DNA of 64,000 bases from Mesorhizobium xinjiangense (GTDB lineage: Bacteria; Pseudomonadota; Alphaproteobacteria; Rhizobiales; Rhizobiaceae). A model generated the notes under the pieces. The model was not told the DNA's origin. It made no database searches and worked only from the letters and a program-made list of their open reading frames with translations. Positions 34,138 to 42,201 of this stretch are shown here, in pieces. Numbering within the stretch: the stretch's first letter is position 1; every line of letters begins with the position of its first letter. The stretch spans positions 62,001-126,000 of the forward strand of contig NZ_WOAC01000008.1 of the NCBI RefSeq assembly GCF_009749525.1, written 5' to 3'. Both the position numbers and the translations under genes were made by a program.

Positions 34138-36000
34138 ATGCCAATGGTGGATCTGTCCGGCGTGCGGCCCGTGCGGATGGGCGATCTCGACGTGGAGATC
34201 GTTTCCGGCCGGGACGGTTCGCTCTATCTGCGTCCGCGCGCCGGGCTCGGCCATTTTCCGCGCTCCATCACCGATTGCCTCAAGAATTGGGCCCGGACGG
34301 CTCCCGAGCGCGTGTTCCTTGCCGATCGTGGTCCAGACGGTGCCTGGCGGCAACTGACCTATGCAGACGCCTGGGTGAAGGCGCAGTCGCTCGGCCAGTA
34401 TTTCCTGGAACTCGGACTTTCGGCGGAAAAGCCGGTCGTCATTCTGTCCGGCAACAGTATCGAACACGGTCTCGTCGCGCTCGGAGCGATGATGGCCGGC
34501 ATTCCCTATGCGCCGGTCTCGCCGGCCTATTCTCTGGTGTCGAAGGACTATGCCAAGCTCCGGCATATCATCGAGTTGCTGACGCCGGGCCTCGTCTTCG
34601 CGGCCGATGGCGTGCCCTTCGCGCCGGCGATCGACAGCGTCGTCGGCGACGACGTCAGGGTGGTCGTGGCGCGCAACGCACCGGAGGGGCGCAGGACGGA
34701 TCTCTTCGGCGAGGTCCTGGCGACCGCACCGGGACAGGCGCTCGACGACGCCGAGGCGGCGCTGACGCCCGATACGGTCGCCAAGTTCCTCTTCACCTCC
34801 GGCTCGACGGGCATGCCCAAGGCGGTCATCAACACGCAGCGCATGCTTTCGTGCAACCAGGCGATGATCGCCTCGGCGCTCGCCTTCCTGCGCGATGAGC
34901 CGCCGGTCATGGTCGACTGGCTGCCCTGGAACCACACCGCCGGGGGCAACCACAATTTCGGCATCGCGCTTTTCAATGGCGGCACGCTCTATATCGATGA
35001 CGGCGCGCCCACGCCGGCCGGCATCGAAAAGACCGTGCGCAACCTGTCGGAGGTGGCGCCGACCCTCTATTTCAACGTGCCGAAGGGCTACGAGATGCTT
35101 ACCGAGCATCTCAAGGCGAACGAGGCGCTGCGCGAACGCTTCTTCTCGAAGGTGCAGATCCTCCAATATGCCGGGGCGAGCCTGGCCGATCACGTCTGGG
35201 AGGCGCTGGAAAGCCTGGCCATCGCCAGTGTCGGCCGCAAGGTGATGATCATCACCGGCTACGGTTCGACGGAGACGGCGCCATTTGCCTCGACCACGAC
35301 ATGGCCGGTCAACCGGCCGGGCGAGGTCGGCCTGCCGGCGCCGGGCGTGGAGTTCAAGCTGGTGCCGAACGCCGACAAGCTGGAACTGAGGCTCAAGGGA
35401 CCGTCGGTGACGCCGGGATACTGGCGCCAGGCCGACAAGACCGCCGAGGCCTTCGACGAGGAGGGCTTTTACTGCATCGGCGATGCGCTCAAATTCGTCG
35501 ATCCCGAGGAGCCCTCGAAGGGCCTGTTGTTCGACGGCCGCGTATCGGAAGACTTCAAGCTGGCCACCGGTACCTGGGTCAATATGGCGGGCGTGCGCGT
35601 CGGCCTGATCGGCGCCTGCGCGCCCTATCTGCGCGACGCCGTGCTGACGGGGCTCGACCGCAATCACATCGGCGCGCTCATGTTCATCGACTACGACGCC
35701 GTGCGCCTGCTCTCGCCGGACCTCACCTCGGCCAGCGAAGCCGAGGTCGCCGACCATCCGGTGGTGCGCACACTGTTCCAGGAGCGTCTCGACGGGCTGG
35801 CCGCGCGCTCGACCGGCAGTTCCAACCTCGTCGCGCGCGCCATTATTCTGGACAGTCCGCCAGCCATCGACGCGCATGAAGTGACCGACAAGGGCTCGAT
35901 CAACCAGCGCGCCGTCATGCGCGCTCGCGCGCCGTTGGTCGAAGATCTCTACAGGGATCCTCCGCCTTCCCATGTCCTCGTTGCCGCCAGAAAGGCCTGA
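34138..36000 (+). CDS. fcs: Feruloyl-CoA synthase
   Basis: A 620-residue adenylate-forming enzyme that activates hydroxycinnamates (ferulate, p-coumarate, caffeate) to CoA thioesters. Motifs: [17 protein letters not shown] (P-loop, about 218-234), [31 protein letters not shown] (about 378) and the acceptor region [13 protein letters not shown]. The long C-terminus ([14 protein letters not shown], then [17 protein letters not shown]) is typical of alphaproteobacterial Fcs and longer than simple 4-coumarate ligases. The ATG at 34138 follows TAGGGAGGAAG. It is transcribed with the thiolase gene (4 bases apart) and the thioesterase gene, so the pathway is probably beta-oxidative. An operator-like repeat sits in the promoter. 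Confidence 0.9.
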   Translation: MPMVDLSGVRPVRMGDLDVEIVSGRDGSLYLRPRAGLGHFPRSITDCLKNWARTAPERVFLADRGPDGAWRQLTYADAWVKAQSLGQYFLELGLSAEKPVVILSGNSIEHGLVALGAMMAGIPYAPVSPAYSLVSKDYAKLRHIIELLTPGLVFAADGVPFAPAIDSVVGDDVRVVVARNAPEGRRTDLFGEVLATAPGQALDDAEAALTPDTVAKFLFTSGSTGMPKAVINTQRMLSCNQAMIASALAFLRDEPPVMVDWLPWNHTAGGNHNFGIALFNGGTLYIDDGAPTPAGIEKTVRNLSEVAPTLYFNVPKGYEMLTEHLKANEALRERFFSKVQILQYAGASLADHVWEALESLAIASVGRKVMIITGYGSTETAPFASTTTWPVNRPGEVGLPAPGVEFKLVPNADKLELRLKGPSVTPGYWRQADKTAEAFDEEGFYCIGDALKFVDPEEPSKGLLFDGRVSEDFKLATGTWVNMAGVRVGLIGACAPYLRDAVLTGLDRNHIGALMFIDYDAVRLLSPDLTSASEAEVADHPVVRTLFQERLDGLAARSTGSSNLVARAIILDSPPAIDAHEVTDKGSINQRAVMRARAPLVEDLYRDPPPSHVLVAARKA

Positions 36001-36004
36001 CATC

Positions 36005-37255
36005 ATGACCATAGACGAACGCGGTCTGCGCTACACATTCGATGACGCCTGGCTGGTCGACGGCATGCGCACGCCGTTCGTCGATTATACCGGCGCGCTC
36101 GCCCAGGTTTCGCCGATCGACCTCGGCATCAAGGCGGCGCGCGCGGCCATCGATAAAGCCGGCGTCGATCCCGCCGATATCGGCACGACGATTGCCGGAT
36201 CGATGGCCCAGGCCTCCTTCGACGCTTATATGACGCCGCGCCATATCGGCATCTATGCCGGCGTGCCGGTGGCCCGCCCGGCCCATCTCGTGCAGCGCAT
36301 CTGCGGCACCGGCATCGAGGCCGTCCTGCAGGCGGCCGACATGGTCGAGCAGGAGCGGGTGGATCTCGCGCTGTGCGTCGGCACCGAATCGATGAGCCGC
36401 AATCCCGTCGCCGCCTACACCCATCGCAGCGGCTTCAGGATGGGCCAGGTCGAGTTCAAGGATTTCCTCTGGGAAGCGCTGCTCGACCCGGCGGTTTCCT
36501 GCACCATGGGCGACACGGCGGAAAACCTGGCCAGGGATTACGGCATCAGCCGCGAAGAGGTGGACCGCTATGCGGCGCGTTCCTTCAGCCGGGCGCTGGC
36601 CGCCCAGGAGAACGGCTTTCTGGGCGGCGAGATCGTGCCTGTTGTCAGCGAGGCCTTTGCGGTCGAGGGCTTCAACGATCGCGGCATCCGCCTGCCGCGC
36701 AAGGTCGAGGCGGTGGAGAAAGACAGCCATGTCCGGCCGTCGCCCTACGAGGTGCTGGCAAAGATCCGGCCGGCCTTCGGCGGCGTGCAGACGGGCGGCA
36801 ATTCCTCCGCCGTGGTCGACGGCGCCGCCGCCTCGCTGGTCGCCTCCAAGGCCCGCGCCCATCGGCAAGGACGTGCGCCGCTCGCCCGCATCCTGGCCGG
36901 CGCGTCTGTCGGCGTGCCGCCGCATATCATGGGCATCGGCCCTGCACCGGCGATCCGCGCCGTGCTCGACGAGACCGGCCTGTCGCTCGACGACATCGAC
37001 CGTATCGAGATCAACGAGGCGTTCGGGGCGCAGATCCTCGCCTGCATCCGCGAACTCGGGCTCGACGAGGACAAAATGAACGTCAATGGCGGCGCGATCG
37101 CCCTTGGCCATCCGCTTGGCGCGACCGGCGTGCGCATAACCACCACACTGGCGCGCGAGCTGCAGCGCGCCGGCCTGCGCTACGGCATCGCCTCGGCCTG
37201 CATCGGCGGCGGGCAGGGCATCGCCGTGCTTATCGAAAACCCGCAGGCAGCGTGA
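36005..37255 (+). CDS. Thiolase (acetyl-CoA acyltransferase)
   Basis: A 416-residue thiolase with the acyl-accepting Cys in LVQRICGTGIEAVLQAA (about 101), NEAFGAQILACIRELG, the His in NGGAIALGHPLGATG and the second Cys in ASACIGGGQG. All catalytic residues are intact. Its place between feruloyl-CoA synthase and a thioesterase suggests it cleaves 4-hydroxyphenyl-3-ketopropionyl-CoA to a hydroxybenzoyl- or vanilloyl-CoA plus acetyl-CoA. The ATG at 36005 is only 4 bases after the fcs stop (TGACATCATG), so translation is coupled. A broader acyl-CoA role is possible. Confidence 0.9.
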   Translation: MTIDERGLRYTFDDAWLVDGMRTPFVDYTGALAQVSPIDLGIKAARAAIDKAGVDPADIGTTIAGSMAQASFDAYMTPRHIGIYAGVPVARPAHLVQRICGTGIEAVLQAADMVEQERVDLALCVGTESMSRNPVAAYTHRSGFRMGQVEFKDFLWEALLDPAVSCTMGDTAENLARDYGISREEVDRYAARSFSRALAAQENGFLGGEIVPVVSEAFAVEGFNDRGIRLPRKVEAVEKDSHVRPSPYEVLAKIRPAFGGVQTGGNSSAVVDGAAASLVASKARAHRQGRAPLARILAGASVGVPPHIMGIGPAPAIRAVLDETGLSLDDIDRIEINEAFGAQILACIRELGLDEDKMNVNGGAIALGHPLGATGVRITTTLARELQRAGLRYGIASACIGGGQGIAVLIENPQAA

Positions 37256-37266
37256 GGACGAACGAG

Positions 37267-37689
37267 ATGCTGGTCAATCGCCGCGAAGTCGAGATCGAAT
37301 GGGGAGATTGCGACGCCGCCGGCATCGTCTTCTACCCGCGCTACTTCGCCATATTCGACGCCTCGACCGCCTATCTGTTCGAAAAGGCGCTGGGGATGAA
37401 GAAGATCGCGTGGGCGAAGAAATACGGCATCGTCGGCATCCCGATGGTCGATACGGGCGCGAAGTTCATCGTGCCGTCGCGCTACGGTGACGTGATCGCC
37501 ATCGAAAGCCGCGTCACCGGATTCGGCCGCTCGAGCTTTGATGTCGAGCACCGGGTTTTCAAGGATGATGCACTGGCTATCGAGGCCAGGGAGAAACGTG
37601 TCTGGGCCGAACCGCACCCCGACGAGCCGGGCCGCATTCGCGGCGCGGCGTTGCCGGTCGAGGTCGTCGAGGCGTTGAAAGGGCAATAA
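37267..37689 (+). CDS. 4-hydroxybenzoyl-CoA thioesterase-like hot-dog protein
   Basis: A 140-residue hot-dog thioesterase. EIEWGDCDAAGIVFYPRYF carries the catalytic Asp of the 4-hydroxybenzoyl-CoA thioesterase family (D-x-A-G-I-x-F/Y-x-x-Y). Following blocks IPMVDTGAKFIVPSRYGD and REKRVWA fit the fold. In this operon it would release the aromatic acid (vanillate, 4-hydroxybenzoate or protocatechuate) after thiolysis. The ATG at 37267 lies 11 bases after the thiolase stop and is preceded by GAGGACGAACGAG. The substrate is inferred from context. Confidence 0.88.
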   Translation: MLVNRREVEIEWGDCDAAGIVFYPRYFAIFDASTAYLFEKALGMKKIAWAKKYGIVGIPMVDTGAKFIVPSRYGDVIAIESRVTGFGRSSFDVEHRVFKDDALAIEAREKRVWAEPHPDEPGRIRGAALPVEVVEALKGQ

Positions 37690-37716
37690 TCTCGAGCCGT
37701 CCGCCTGCGGCTTCGA

Positions 37717-38217
37717 TCAGTCCTCGTCGCTGTCGAGCAACCGGTCGAGAAGCGTAATGAGCCGGTCGCGCTCCTCGGCTCCGCCGAGACGGGCGATCAG
37801 CCGGTCCTCATGGCCTTGCCAGACGGCGCTCATCTTCTTGACGAAGCGCGCCCCTTCCGCGGTCAGATGCAGCGAATGCGAGCGGCGGTCGCCGTCGGCC
37901 TTGCGGCGCTCGGCCAGGCCGCGCTTCTCCAGCCCGTCCATCAGCGCGACGAAATTGGCGCGCTTGATGCCGAGCATGCCGGCGATCTCCGACTGCTTCA
38001 GCCCGGGTTGCGTGGCGATGATTGCCAGCACGGAAAACTCGGCCGGCCGCAGCTTGAGCTGCGAGAAGGATTCGATGAAATCCTGAAAGACCATGAGCTG
38101 CGCACGGCGCAACTTGTAGCCGATGATATCCCCGAGCGCCGGCACGCCGGCGTCCTTGGCGGCGCCTGTCTTGGGCCCCGTAATCGGCTTCGATTTTTCT
38201 CCGGCCTGCGTATTCAT
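37717..38217 (-). CDS. MarR-family regulator of the hydroxycinnamate cluster
   Basis: A 166-residue MarR protein: winged helix-turn-helix with FSVLAIIATQPGLKQSEIAG, then MLGIKRANFVALMDGLEKRG, and wing ERRKADGDRRSHSLHLTAEG. Helices at both ends would dimerise it. MarR proteins called FerR, HcaR or CouR repress hydroxycinnamate genes and respond to the CoA thioester. Here the gene lies between the fcs operon (convergent end) and ech (divergent), and two matching inverted repeats precede fcs and ech. The N-terminal 25 residues (MNTQAGEKSKPITGPKTGAA) look disordered. Confidence 0.88.
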   Translation of the reverse strand: MNTQAGEKSKPITGPKTGAAKDAGVPALGDIIGYKLRRAQLMVFQDFIESFSQLKLRPAEFSVLAIIATQPGLKQSEIAGMLGIKRANFVALMDGLEKRGLAERRKADGDRRSHSLHLTAEGARFVKKMSAVWQGHEDRLIARLGGAEERDRLITLLDRLLDSDED

Positions 38218-38487
38218 CTGACCTCAATCGCTGTTTCGGCTTGGGGAGATGCGGTTCCCATCCAGATCTGCCACCTTCCCGCGCCAATCAAGATAGAGGT
38301 GGTTTCTCGCATATCAAACCATTCCCTACTGAAACAATTCATAACGGGGGATATGGCGAGCGCAATGGGCAATGGAAAGCAAAGCCATCGCACCCCGGCG
38401 ATTCGAAAGCTGCTCCCATGCCGCCACCTCCTGGCCGGATGCGACCTGTTGGAGTGGCATATCGCCCTCGCTTGTGCCGCTCGAGAA

Positions 38488-38504
38488 TGTTATGTTACAA
38501 AACA
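38488..38504. promoter_or_regulatory. Probable MarR operator at the ech promoter
   Basis: TGTTAT-GTTAC-AAAACA matches the fcs-promoter repeat TGTTAT-ACTCA-ATAACA with one arm mismatch and the same 5-base spacer. It lies about 50 bases upstream of the ech start in the 336-base region between marR and ech. No other signal was found in that region. Confidence 0.6.
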
Positions 38505-38553
38505 ATATGACGTTTGACAATCGCAGCGTATGGAGCTGCCGGGGAGTTGGTTC

Positions 38554-39357
38554 ATGAGTTCGCTCGACACGGTTAGCGATGGCGGAAATCGGCAAGGGGA
38601 GGTGCTTAGCGTCCGCCTTGACGGCGCCGTAGCGGTACTGGCGTTCAACCGCCCCGACAAGCGCAACGCCGTCAACGAAGCGCTGCTCGGCGAGTTGCGA
38701 GCCTTCTTCGCCAATCCGCCGAAAGAGGCCCGCGTTGTCGTGCTCTACGGCGAAGGGGGACATTTTTCGGCCGGGCTCGATCTTTCCGAGCAGGTGGTGC
38801 GCGAGCCTTCGCAGGTGCTGTACCATTCGCGCGGCTGGCATCAGGTGATGGAGGCCATCCAGTTCGGCGGCCTGCCGGTCGTCTCGGTGCTCAACGGCGC
38901 GGTCATGGGCGGCGGGCTGGAAATCGCGGCGGCGACCCATGTGCGTGTCGCCGAACCGACGGCGCGCTTTCAGTTGCCGGAAGGCAAGCGCGGCATATTC
39001 GTCGGCGGCGGGGCGACCGTTCGCGTCGGCCGCATCATCGGCGCCGACCGGATGACGGAAATGATGCTGACGGGCCGCATCTACGACGCCGAGCAAGGTG
39101 CTGCGCTGGGGCTGGCGCATTATCTCGTCGAGGAGGGCAAAGGCCTCGATAAGGCGATGGAACTGGCGCGTGAAATCGCGACCAACGCGCCACTGGTCAA
39201 CTATCTGGTCATTCAGGCGATTTCGCGCATCGACGACATGGCGCGTTCGGACGGCTTGTTCACCGAAAGCCTGAGCGCGGCATTGTCGCAGTCCGGCGGC
39301 GATGCGCAGGAGGGCCTCAAGGCGTTTCTGGAAAAGCGCAAGCCGCGTTTCGGCTAG
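38554..39357 (+). CDS. Enoyl-CoA hydratase (crotonase family), hydroxycinnamoyl-CoA hydratase candidate
   Basis: A 267-residue crotonase: VAVLAFNRPDKRNAVNEALL, the oxyanion-hole strands GEGGHFSAGLDLSEQ and NGAVMGGGLEIAAATHVRVA, and Glu in FQLPEGKRGIFVGGGATVRV. The family acts on enoyl-CoA thioesters. Within this cluster it would hydrate feruloyl-CoA or p-coumaroyl-CoA. Whether it also cleaves the product (aldolase route to vanillin) cannot be decided, but the nearby thiolase and thioesterase favour beta-oxidation. The ATG at 38554 is used because GGGGAG precedes it; an ATG 24 bases upstream lacks a site. Its stop lies inside a dispersed repeat. Confidence 0.85.
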   Translation: MSSLDTVSDGGNRQGEVLSVRLDGAVAVLAFNRPDKRNAVNEALLGELRAFFANPPKEARVVVLYGEGGHFSAGLDLSEQVVREPSQVLYHSRGWHQVMEAIQFGGLPVVSVLNGAVMGGGLEIAAATHVRVAEPTARFQLPEGKRGIFVGGGATVRVGRIIGADRMTEMMLTGRIYDAEQGAALGLAHYLVEEGKGLDKAMELAREIATNAPLVNYLVIQAISRIDDMARSDGLFTESLSAALSQSGGDAQEGLKAFLEKRKPRFG

Positions 39358-39435
39358 CGCGCGTTCGCTTCAAACGGAAATGTTTGAAGCAAAGATATGC
39401 GCGCCAGATCAATATGTTGGAGCATGTGCCTTTCC
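39354..39435. repeat. RIME-like repeat, copy B (one palindrome)
   Basis: This copy has the left palindrome CTTCAAACG-GAAA-TGTTTGAAG with one mismatch and the central linker (AAGATATGCGCGCC and TTGGAGCATGTGCC), but ends before the second palindrome. It is in the same orientation as copy C at 57494. The TAG stop of the ech gene lies inside its first bases, as if insertion or growth of the element set the gene end. Confidence 0.8.
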
Positions 39436-39469
39436 GGTGGCGAGGTTCGCTCGATGTGCTTCGAACAAC

Positions 39470-39937
39470 TCAGCCCTGCCGGCCGGCCCTGTCCCTGATC
39501 TCCTGCTTCGACAGATAGTCGATCTGCTCGACCAGGACCTGGTGGATGAGTTCGCCGCCGACCCGCTCATTGATGCTCGCGCGCACCCCTTCCCGGAATG
39601 CATCGAGATCGAGTGCGTCGTAGCGCGAGAAATCGATTTGCGGATTGGAATAGATGTAGCTGTAGACCTGGTCGACAAGGACGCTGTCGAGCGGCAGCTG
39701 CATCTTGCTCTTCAAGACGGGATCGGTGGCATAGACGAGCTTGGTCAGAAAGTAGCCCTGTACCTTGCCGTCGCGGATGACCGGCACCGACATGATGCCG
39801 GTGCGCATGAAATCCGAATGCGCGGCTTCTTCGCCCGCCGTGCCGTCCTGGCCGCTTCCCGTTGCCGAATAGGCAAAGTAGAGCGTGCCGAGCGCGGCAG
39901 CCAGGATCCACAGAGCTGCGGCGACGAAGCGGATCAT
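39470..39937 (-). CDS. Exported/anchored protein at the end of the flagellar locus
   Basis: A 155-residue protein with an N-terminal hydrophobic helix (FVAAALWILAAALGTLYFAY) followed by a periplasmic part (SVPVIRDGKVQGYFLTKLVY, then PLDSVLVDQVYSYIYSNPQI and FREGVRASINERVGGEL). It is coupled to the FlgN-like gene by an ATGA overlap. I recognise no named family; the topology resembles FliL, but a separate FliL is encoded at 59453. Location suggests a flagellar accessory role, not proven. Confidence 0.7.
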   Translation of the reverse strand: MIRFVAAALWILAAALGTLYFAYSATGSGQDGTAGEEAAHSDFMRTGIMSVPVIRDGKVQGYFLTKLVYATDPVLKSKMQLPLDSVLVDQVYSYIYSNPQIDFSRYDALDLDAFREGVRASINERVGGELIHQVLVEQIDYLSKQEIRDRAGRQG

Positions 39938-40365
39938 GTCGAACCGGTCCGTCCGAACGAATCGCTCGAATAGGTGCCGTCGGCATCGGCCCGCGCGATT
40001 GCGTCGCGCAGCAGCGCGGCGACCTCGCCGACGGCACTGAGGTGAGCCTTGATCGCCGCTTCGTTGCTGGCCAGTTTGGCGCGCAGGCGCGTGATTTCCT
40101 CGCGGTGCTGCTCGATCTGTGCGGGCGAGCGCGCGTTTTTCAGCGCCTTGTTGAGCTCGTAGAGATGGCGGCTCTTGCGGGCGTTGGAGGCGCGGATGTC
40201 GAATTTGGCGTCGGTGCGGATCGAGGCCGTCTCGGTGTCGATGGTTTCCTCGATGCGCGCGATGATGGCGCCGAGCCCCGGTGTCGGCGCCTGTCTGGCG
40301 CCGGCAGGCGCCTCGGGGCCGAATTGAGGCTGCGGGTCGGCGGGAACGAGGTTGCGTTCATTCAT
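39934..40365 (-). CDS. flgN: FlgN-like flagellar export chaperone candidate
   Basis: A 143-residue, highly charged, helical protein (IIARIEETIDTETASIRTD, then ARKSRHLYELNKALKNARSP and LRAKLASNEAAIKAHLSAVG). Size, coiled-coil character and position next to the FlgJ-like gene fit the divergent FlgN proteins of rhizobia that escort FlgK and FlgL to the export gate. The N-terminal 28 residues are Pro-rich. The start at 40365 and stop overlap (ATGA) with the next gene are clear. The FlgN identity is inferred from context and coil pattern. Confidence 0.65.
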   Translation of the reverse strand: MNERNLVPADPQPQFGPEAPAGARQAPTPGLGAIIARIEETIDTETASIRTDAKFDIRASNARKSRHLYELNKALKNARSPAQIEQHREEITRLRAKLASNEAAIKAHLSAVGEVAALLRDAIARADADGTYSSDSFGRTGST

Positions 40366-40393
40366 GGTGTTTTTCCTTTTTGGCGCCTAGCCC

Positions 40394-40951
40394 TTATCGG
40401 GCCTTATCGGATGCCGTGGCTGCTCCGTCGGTCACGGCGCTGATGGCGCTTCGTTGCAATTCTTCGACAAGCGCGCTCGACAGCCGCGCCTGTTGGTCCG
40501 CTCTTTCCCGGGCTGCAGGATCTCCGTTGATCCCGGTGACCGGAATGCGCTGATCGCCGGCGACGTAATGGTCGGAAAGCACGCGATCGGCGATGCCGAT
40601 GCCGCCGCGTTGCGCCATCGTGCCGGCAAGCTTCTCGGCCAGCAGCGATTTCCACATCTCGCCGGCCGTGCCCTGGCCGTAGACCTCTTGGGCCTCGGAG
40701 GGCAGCATGGATTGCACGAAGCTTTGCAGAACCATCGCTTCGAATTTGACGAAGCTTTCAGGTGTTGCGGCCGCGCTGCTGTTGCCGCCGCCGATGGTCG
40801 AGCGAAGATCGTCCAGATTGCTCAGGAATGCGCCTGGATCGCCCGCGGCGGCGCCAAGGGCGCTGAGGCGTGCCCGCGCGGTCTCGAGTGCCTGCGGTTC
40901 TGCGGCTCTGGCGACGTCGAGAACGATGTCACTGGGGGGAGATATCGCCAC
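40394..40951 (-). CDS. flgJ: FlgJ-like rod-binding protein (no muramidase domain)
   Basis: A 185-residue protein whose centre, FEAMVLQSFVQSMLPSEAQE, then GTAGEMWKSLLAEKLAGTMA and QRGGIGIADRVL, is the rod-binding domain of FlgJ. It helps rod assembly in the periplasm. The C-terminal glucosaminidase of enterobacterial FlgJ is missing, as in other alphaproteobacteria; the lytic transglycosylase gene at 50694 probably supplies wall cutting. The start is GTG at 40951 with AGGA about 9 bases upstream. The 101-base gap upstream holds a 7-bp hairpin (40999-41013) and perhaps a promoter. Confidence 0.85.
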   Translation of the reverse strand: MAISPPSDIVLDVARAAEPQALETARARLSALGAAAGDPGAFLSNLDDLRSTIGGGNSSAAATPESFVKFEAMVLQSFVQSMLPSEAQEVYGQGTAGEMWKSLLAEKLAGTMAQRGGIGIADRVLSDHYVAGDQRIPVTGINGDPAARERADQQARLSSALVEELQRSAISAVTDGAATASDKAR

Positions 40952-41052
40952 TGTTTCGCATCCTGCTTATGTCTCTGACACTCATTTGTCGCAGACCGAG
41001 CTTGCCGCAAGCTTGCCCGCAACCGCTTAGCTTACGTCGCGTCATGTGCCTC

Positions 41053-41445
41053 TCATCGCTGCTTATGGGAAGGAAGCGCGCGCTCGACCGTTTCACCGGT
41101 CTCGCGTTCGCCGGCCTGGCGGTCGGCATGGCGTCGGGCCGAGCGATAGGCCCGTTCGGCAATATCGGTGCGCGCATTTTCGGCCGCCAGACGGGCGGCC
41201 GCTTCGCGGGTCTCGGTCTCTGCCTGGTCGGCGCGGGCCAGCGCGCCGGCGATGCGCTTTTCGTAGATGTCGGGAAATATGTCGCGCAGCGATCCCGGCG
41301 CTTCCTTGCGTGCCATCGCGTCCTCGGCTTCGTGCCGGGCCGCCGCCGCCTTCTTCACCAGCTCCGCATGACGCATTTCGTGGAAGGCCTTGATCTTGTT
41401 TTGCACCGCGATCAGCCGGATGAGCCGCTTTTGCCGTTCGTCCAT
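41053..41445 (-). CDS. FliJ-like coiled-coil protein of the flagellar locus
   Basis: A 130-residue, strongly helical, Ala/Glu/Arg/Lys-rich protein (LIAVQNKIKAFHEMRHAELV, then KKAAAARHEAEDAMARKE and GALARADQAETETREAAARL). It lies 3 bases after fliR, so it is the last gene of the fliR operon. The coiled-coil form and size recall FliJ, the export-ATPase stalk, and this position is common for a small hypothetical gene in rhizobia. No firm family motif is seen. Confidence 0.6.
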   Translation of the reverse strand: MDERQKRLIRLIAVQNKIKAFHEMRHAELVKKAAAARHEAEDAMARKEAPGSLRDIFPDIYEKRIAGALARADQAETETREAAARLAAENARTDIAERAYRSARRHADRQAGERETGETVERALPSHKQR

Positions 41446-41448
41446 GCG

Positions 41449-42201
41449 TCAGCGTCCAATGGTGATCGGCACGAAGCCGTCGGCAAACAGGCGCAGCATT
41501 CCGCCGAGGCCGAAATAGACAAGGACCAGACCGCCGGCCAGCACGAAGGGCAGCGAGACGAAGTAGATCGGGATCTGCGGCGTCAGCTTGTTGAGGAAGC
41601 CGACGATGAGATTGACGATGATGCCGTAGGCGATGAACGGGCTGCCGAGCTGGATCATGACCAGGAAGGACTCCGACAAGGTGTCGGTCACGTCGGTCAG
41701 TGCCGAGCGGGGATTGAACAACAGGTTCGGCGGCGCGATGCGATAGGACGCCACGAGCGCCTTGATGATCTCGTGATGGAAATTGCCGATGAACAGCAGC
41801 AGCAAGGCGCCGAAGGTGATCAGATTGGTCAGCGGCGGCTGGGCGTCCGCCTCCTCGATCGACGGCGTGACGAGAGCACCATAGCCCATCATCATGGCCA
41901 TGGCCGCGCCGACGAATTGCAGCGCAAGGATATAGATGCGCGCCATCAGGCCGATCAGGGCGCCGGTCGCAACCTCGGACAGGACAAGACCGGCCAGCAC
42001 CGCCGGCTGACTGTCGGCGATCGGCAGCAGGCTGTCCCACAGATGCATCAGGAGGGCGAAGCTGGCGGCGACGGCGACGAACAGGCGGATCTGTACCGGC
42101 ACGCGCACACTCGACAAGCCGGGCATGACCATGAAGCAGGAGCCGATGCGACAGAAGGCCAAAAAGGCCGCGACGACGAGCGCGTCGACGTCGAACGTCA
42201 A
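41449..42201 (-). CDS. fliR: Flagellar export gate protein FliR
   Basis: A 250-residue protein with five or six hydrophobic helices ([20 protein letters not shown], then [67 protein letters not shown]). It is part of the export gate with FliP, FliQ, FlhB and FlhA. The start is a TTG at 42201 overlapping the flhA stop (TTGA), which gives the standard FliR length. FlhB does not follow, unlike in some rhizobia. Confidence 0.93.
   Translation of the reverse strand: MTFDVDALVVAAFLAFCRIGSCFMVMPGLSSVRVPVQIRLFVAVAASFALLMHLWDSLLPIADSQPAVLAGLVLSEVATGALIGLMARIYILALQFVGAAMAMMMGYGALVTPSIEEADAQPPLTNLITFGALLLLFIGNFHHEIIKALVASYRIAPPNLLFNPRSALTDVTDTLSESFLVMIQLGSPFIAYGIIVNLIVGFLNKLTPQIPIYFVSLPFVLAGGLVLVYFGLGGMLRLFADGFVPITIGR

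Noticed and set aside
40999-41013. AGCTTGC-C-GCAAGCT hairpin upstream of flgJ as a terminator
   Set aside because: The one-base loop is sterically poor and no T tract follows; it may be chance or a binding site, but evidence is too weak.
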